Below, piece after piece: positions 59,373-64,000 of a stretch of 64,000 bases of DNA. The translations under genes were made by a program, and so were the position numbers. The notes beneath the pieces were generated by a model, which was not told the origin of the DNA, searched no databases, and saw nothing but the letters and a program-made list of their open reading frames with translations. Each line of letters starts with the position of its first letter. The first letter of the stretch is position 1. Source of the stretch: Lycium barbarum (taxonomy: Eukaryota; Streptophyta; Magnoliopsida; Solanales; Solanaceae); the NCBI RefSeq assembly GCF_019175385.1, contig NC_083338.1, positions 90,541,777 to 90,605,776 on the forward strand, written 5' to 3'.

Positions 59373-59567
59373 TGTTTCATTTCTTATGATTACTGGTCCT
59401 GTGAGGCCATTGTTGTTATTGCTTGTTGATGCCCTATGTGGCATTGTATATTTTGGGTTGCTGTGTCACAGGTTGGTAGTGGTGCAGTTACAGAGGAGAC
59501 TGCCAAAAATTCTATTGGACCCCTAAGAGTTCAACATTCTAGGACGGATGTTCTTTAAAGGGAAGAA
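59373..59567 (+). other. Element D 3' untranslated region and PPT
   Basis: Contains cctatgtggcattgtatattt and CAGAGGAGACTGCCAAAAATT (59491-59518), a degenerate dyad aacattctaggacggatgtt (59533-59552) and PPT-like TTTAAAGGGAAGAA (59554-59567). Confidence 0.78.
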
Positions 59568-59777
59568 TGTTGCATCTCGTCTTTCGTGTATGTTTAAGTT
59601 TCATTTGTCGGTTGTCGCAGGCTCATATTAGAAATCAATTGGGAAGTCGCGTAAGAGGGATATCAGTGCATCTCAGAGCTATATAAGTCCTTAGACATGT
59701 TTGGACAAGAGTACAAAGGCTAGACATCAAACGACTTGGAAGGAATACGTTTCGTCGGAAATTCGAATAATGACCAT

Positions 59778-59935
59778 TCCACAAACTGTGGATAATTTCA
59801 CGGACCATGAAAATGTTGATGGACCACCGTGGAATGGGTGGCAACCTGGTGGCTTACTGGAAGCACTTCACGACAGCTTTCATGGTCGGTGAAAAATTTC
59901 ACGGCCGTGAAAGTGAACCGTGAAAATGAGGCGGT
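59778..59935 (+). repeat. Palindromic array in LTR D
   Basis: ttcacggaccatgaaa, tttcatggtcggtgaaa, ttcacggccgtgaaa and related dyads, in the same position as the arrays of A, C and E. Confidence 0.6.
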
Positions 59936-60899
59936 AGAATTTTTCCTTTGGTTATAGATCATTTTCCATGACTTGAGGCTCATTTTTTCACTAAATATCA
60001 GTACCCTAATGACCCTCTAAGCTCTCCCAATCATCCATAATCATCCAAAACCATTTCAAGAGAAGATCAAGCTTTAAAAGCCTCAACTAGTCCATAGAAG
60101 GTGATTGTTCTTGCTTCTACTTGATGTTGTGGTGAATTTAGTCTTGAATAAAGTTATGTGGGTGAAGTTATTCAAGATATAAGGTATGTTATTCATTCTA
60201 TTTCTTATGATGAGTTGATTTGAAGGTTAAACAAGTCTTAAAAGTGAAAAGAGTCACGGCGGAAAGGTCATGAGGTGTTGTGTTGAAGTTATTGTCTATG
60301 GACTGAATTTGAAAGAAAGCTTTGGACTAATTTGAGTCTATTTTGAATGTAATATCTTGGCTATGGCATTGTTGATGGTGTTATCGATGTTTTGGAGTTG
60401 TTTTGAAGTTGGGTGGAAGTAGGTAATATAGGAGAATGCTGTCCAATTTCCGTTAGCTCACCTATTAGTTTAGTTTGACCTCATAAGCGTTTCAACGACT
60501 TAACCTTAGTGTGAATCATCTTGAATGTAGATTTTCAAGCTTTGCAAAATAGGCGTTGGGTGGTTAAGTAGACAACGGGGTATGTTAAGGCTGTCATTTT
60601 CTTTCTTATGGCATGATCATATTGATAGCAACATACACGAATGATATCCATATTGACTCCACTCTTAGAAATATTAGAAGTTTATGTTATTGATACTCTT
60701 ATGATATTATTGATCTTGTCTCATGGTTATTGATCTTGTCTCTTGGATATTGATCTTATCACATCGTTATTGATCACATCTTATGGTCATTGATTTGTCA
60801 AAGTGAGATATGTTGATGATGTTAGTTCAATAATGGTAATCGGAGGTATACCGACCTTATGCCACTCCGATAGAGTCGTTACACTTCTTTGTCCTCTCA

Positions 60900-60942
<43 letters not shown>

Positions 60943-61225
60943 CTATTTTATGATACTGTGTCGCGCTATAGGTGGCCAGGTACGACCTCTATTGTTCACA
61001 CCACTGCGGTTGGGTACGGTATGATGATGATGGCCCCAAGAGTCGCTGATGATGATAATGCATCCACAGGGTGTGGCTTGTATTTATATGTATGAAAATG
61101 TTGTTTTTTTTAAATGAAAGCATGCATGTCATTCGCCTTCAGAGGCACTCAGATGCACCGGTTGACTCTCTTTTATTTCATGTTACCCTCATGTTGTTAT
61201 TATCTTGTTATTCATGCTTACATAC

Positions 61226-61285
61226 TCGGTACATTATTCATACTGACATCCATTTGTTTATGGACGCTACGTTCATGCCCGCTGG
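61226..61285 (+). promoter_or_regulatory. Conserved three-hairpin LTR module, decayed copy in D
   Basis: Hairpin 1 TCGGTAC/ATACTGA; hairpin 2 TCCAT/ATGGA; hairpin 3 CTACG/CGCTG no longer pairs well. Confidence 0.62.
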
Positions 61286-61953
61286 TAGACAGGAAGACGA
61301 TTCACACCCTTAGGCTGCCTTCTCACCGCTTGTACTGTAGCACTCCACTTGTTTCGGAGTTGCAGTCTAGCTTGGTATGATTCTTTTGTGTACATTTGGG
61401 TATGGCAGTGTCACGATCCAACCCCGTAGGCCGTGACTAGTGCCCGAATTGGACACTCATATTGCCGGTTAACTGTAATCATTTATAACTAGTATGTCAT
61501 GAACTTATTTGTATAAAAAGGTATGGTGTTGTTTTAAAGCTGTCAATTTTTTTTTGTATGTCGTAGGCACCTGTCTCCTGAGGAGTTACAATTTTTAAAC
61601 AACAACATATATCATTCTACGCAAGCCGACAAGGCTGCCACGATATGCAACTTACCAAACATACATATATATGCAAGCCGACAAGGCTTCCATTACGAAT
61701 GGGTACGCCCCAAACATAAGTCATAGTCATACAACGCATCAACAACTACATACAGACCCACAAAGATGTCCACAGACCTCTAAGGGTAATGACTGTATCA
61801 TATGGCGGGACAGGGCCCCGCCGTACCCAATTAAACACATATGAATACAACACAAGAGAGTTATACCACAAGCTAGCTCCGGAACAAAGGAGCAGTCTAA
61901 AATAGCTGAATAGGTACCCTAAGCTGACGGATCTCCAAAACGAGCGTCTGTAC

Positions 61954-62010
61954 CTGCGGGCATGAATGCAGCCCCCCGAAGAAAGGTGGTCAGTACGGAG
62001 TATGTACTGA
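61954..62010 (-). promoter_or_regulatory. Conserved three-hairpin LTR module, copy in I
   Basis: Hairpin 1 TCAGTAC/GTACTGA perfect (61990-62010); hairpin 2 CCACC/GGGGGG weakened; hairpin 3 CTGCA/CGCAG. Confidence 0.7.
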
Positions 62011-62328
62011 GTATGTAAAGCATGAAATATAGTAAATAGAAATATATCTGAAGTGAGTAGCATCAGATTCAGTACAAAGACCAAAAATCCCAAGACTTAC
62101 TTGTCACATAATTCATCATAAGTTTTAGTAATCATAACAAGGTAGTCATATCATATGTAAGTACATCTATATCGTGTCCCGCCCCTTTTGTAAGGGACTC
62201 GGTAAGTAAAATAATGTTATAATCATACATATATATAACGTGTCCCGGCCCTTTAATAAGGGACTCGGTATTAAAATCATAGCCTCATAAACATAAACAT
62301 ATACACATATACACATATACACCTATAC

Positions 62329-62466
62329 ACCTACCGCGGCCAAGTATCCAGCGGTCAATATCACACATATACACCTACCGCGGCCAAGTATCCAGCGGTA
62401 AATATCACACATATACACATATACACCTACCGCGGCCAAGTATCCAGCGGTCAAGAATCCAGCGGC
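62329..62466 (-). repeat. 44-bp tandem repeat in LTR I, three units
   Basis: Unit contains ctaccgcggccaagtatcca followed by gcggtcaatatcacacatat; the third is extended by an extra acacatat, and a partial fourth follows. Absent from F at the corresponding place. Confidence 0.85.
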
Positions 62467-64000
62467 GATACCACACATATGCAATTCATCTTCGGTTCTC
62501 TTTTTGTTTTTTTGAAATCTCATTACTAACTATAGCAAGGAACATCTCAGATTTTATGTACATGCGTACTTTAATCATGGTGTAACTTTGAGATCAAGTA
62601 TGTCTCTAGTTGTGCAAATATTCAAGAGTAGGAACTTCTATGCATCATTCATTAGTCAATCATATAATAAACTCATGACAATAACATTACAGAATGAAAA
62701 GGATCACAAATCATGTTTGGAACTAGAGAGTAGAATTTACCCCAAGGTTCATATCATTTCATACTTACGTCTAGGACATGCCAAGAAAAGAAAGGAATAG
62801 GCCTTACATACCTTTAGCGTTTAGTCGTATAATAACTTGTACTTGCTGCCCAATGGTACTTATCCTATATCAAGATATCACAAGCTATGATTAGTTTACG
62901 AGGGAATTCGATACGTATTTTGACACTCACAATCCCTTTCTAACATTTAGACGACGTTTCGTTCGCATTCAAACCAACTAGTGCTACAAGCTAATATTGC
63001 TAGTCATTATTTCATGTATCAATCCAAACTTGTATAAACATGATTTAAGGGACTTTGGACAGTCCATACATCATTCAAAACTGTCCCATACTCACGACCA
63101 AACAGCACACACAACACTACAATTTTTTATTTCGCAATTTTCCAACTTCAATTACAACGACAACAACACGTTTACAACATTATTTATGCGATTAGCGGAA
63201 CTGTTTCAGCATCATATTTATTCTTATAACAGCCCACAAACCATTTCAATTTCAACTTGAATCATTAAGCTTCACTTTCACTACACGTTCATAGCAACAA
63301 TCAATATTCAACATTCACTAATTTGCTTCTAACCTTAAAACAATCCACTGTTTTGGACTGCTTGCGTACTTCAATTTGATTTGTTTCTTTAACACCTAAA
63401 TTCACATATTCAACATACATACAGTATACCACAATGTTCATAACAACAACAATCAAAACTTGGCACAAAACAGTCCATAATTTCCCCTAAAACAGCCCCT
63501 TTACACGGCTTCAACACAACTATAACAACTTCATGATTTTCATCCATTCATCCAAACCACAACACATTCAATCCATTTCCAATACATGTACAAGGAGATT
63601 AAACATGATTCCATTAAAGCGTACAACACATGGCTCATTTAAACTTTTTAGAAAACAGTCCATTACAACAACATGTCCAAAACAGTCCATTACCACAACA
63701 TGTCCAAAACAGTCCCTAAACAATGTTCGGAATTCTTGCAAACATTTACGAACATACTAAGCAAACCACCTATGATTCTTACACATTATTTCATGCCTTC
63801 TTTTCATATATTTTCAGTACGTTATGACCAGCTATCCACACGACAAATACAACATCAATTCATACACAACTAAACTACATCGTCATTTCTATAATCCATA
63901 CAACAACTCACAAACGATTTTAGTTTCAACTCCAACCATTAAACACCTTCATTTCCATCATGAAATTCATGATAATAACAATAAAAATATCAAGTAAAAA

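Larger units (their letters stand above)
59568..61408 (+). repeat. 3' LTR of element D, cut by I
   Basis: Starts TGTTGCATCTCG after the PPT. A cacggaccatg/catggtc palindromic block (59778-59935), GGAGAATGCTGTCCAATTT box (60430-60452), repeated ttattgatcttgtctcatgg units (60700-60790), (GT)n(AT)n at 60901-60941, and the hairpin module (61226-61285). It stops at ggcag (61404-61408), the presumed target site of I. Confidence 0.85.
61409..64000 (-). repeat. Element I: LTR of the F family, runs off the window
   Basis: Left end TGTCACGATCCAACCCCG. Collinear with solo LTR F (20549-22326, then 31584-32118) and thus confirms F's continuity across G. It carries GGTCTGTGGACA (61767-61778, minus strand), the hairpin module, cccggccc...agggactcgg units (62170 and 62235) and a 44-bp tandem array (62329-62466). 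Whether it is solo or part of a full element cannot be seen. 62470-64000 is AT-rich LTR without genes. Confidence 0.85.

Noticed and set aside
60803..61095. Short ORFs spanning the (GT)n(AT)n tract
   Set aside because: Microsatellite translation within LTR D.

Overview
The window looks like intergenic heterochromatin of a flowering plant. Everything I can recognise in it is LTR retrotransposon: I find no host protein gene, tRNA gene or complete rRNA gene. The coding remnants are Ty3/gypsy (gag, protease, RT, RNase H and integrase in that order). The integrase ends in a GPY/F motif and a chromodomain-like tail, LTRs are very long (1.9-3.7 kb) and the primer-binding site matches initiator tRNA-Met (TGGTATCAGAGC). 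That combination fits the Tekay/Del clade of plant chromoviruses. The LTR style resembles that of large asterid (Solanaceae-type) genomes, but species cannot be fixed from this sequence.

Layout. The elements are nested like Russian dolls; I name them A-J (no K onward). The oldest is D (+ strand), a decayed pol copy seen at 15434-16710 and 57460-61408. Its left part holds C (-, 11067-15433), C holds B (+, 3174-11066), and B's 5' LTR is cut by A (-, 1-3173). D's RNase H region at 16710 is split by E (-, 16711-57459, TSD GGGTT). E's integrase region is split by F (20549-51170, TSD TTGGG), a solo LTR. F was hit twice: by G (-, 22327-31578, TSD ATAAG) and H (-, 32183-49817, TSD AACAT). H contains J (+, 36618-45618, TSD ATTGC). 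At the right edge D's 3' LTR is cut by I (-, 61409-64000), an LTR of the same family as F. LTR pairs look more alike the deeper the element sits, and J's LTRs differ at only about a dozen positions by eye.

Coding content. C, D and E carry gag/pol broken by stops and frameshifts. G and J are short elements with a single intact gag ORF (CCHC knuckle preserved) and no pol, like the TR-GAG class. H has no coding region and B has a 3.8-kb non-coding interior (LARD-like); these four would need enzymes from other copies.

Most unusual signals. (1) A roughly 58-nt LTR module of three consecutive potential hairpins occurs in all 15 LTR copies that reach that position, with compensatory changes between families. 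(2) A 12-nt LTR segment near the U5 side is complementary to the leader just after the PBS, and the pairing covaries between families. (3) G, H and J each carry, upstream of the polypurine tract, a segment resembling the 5S rRNA internal Pol III promoter; J inserted inside that of H.
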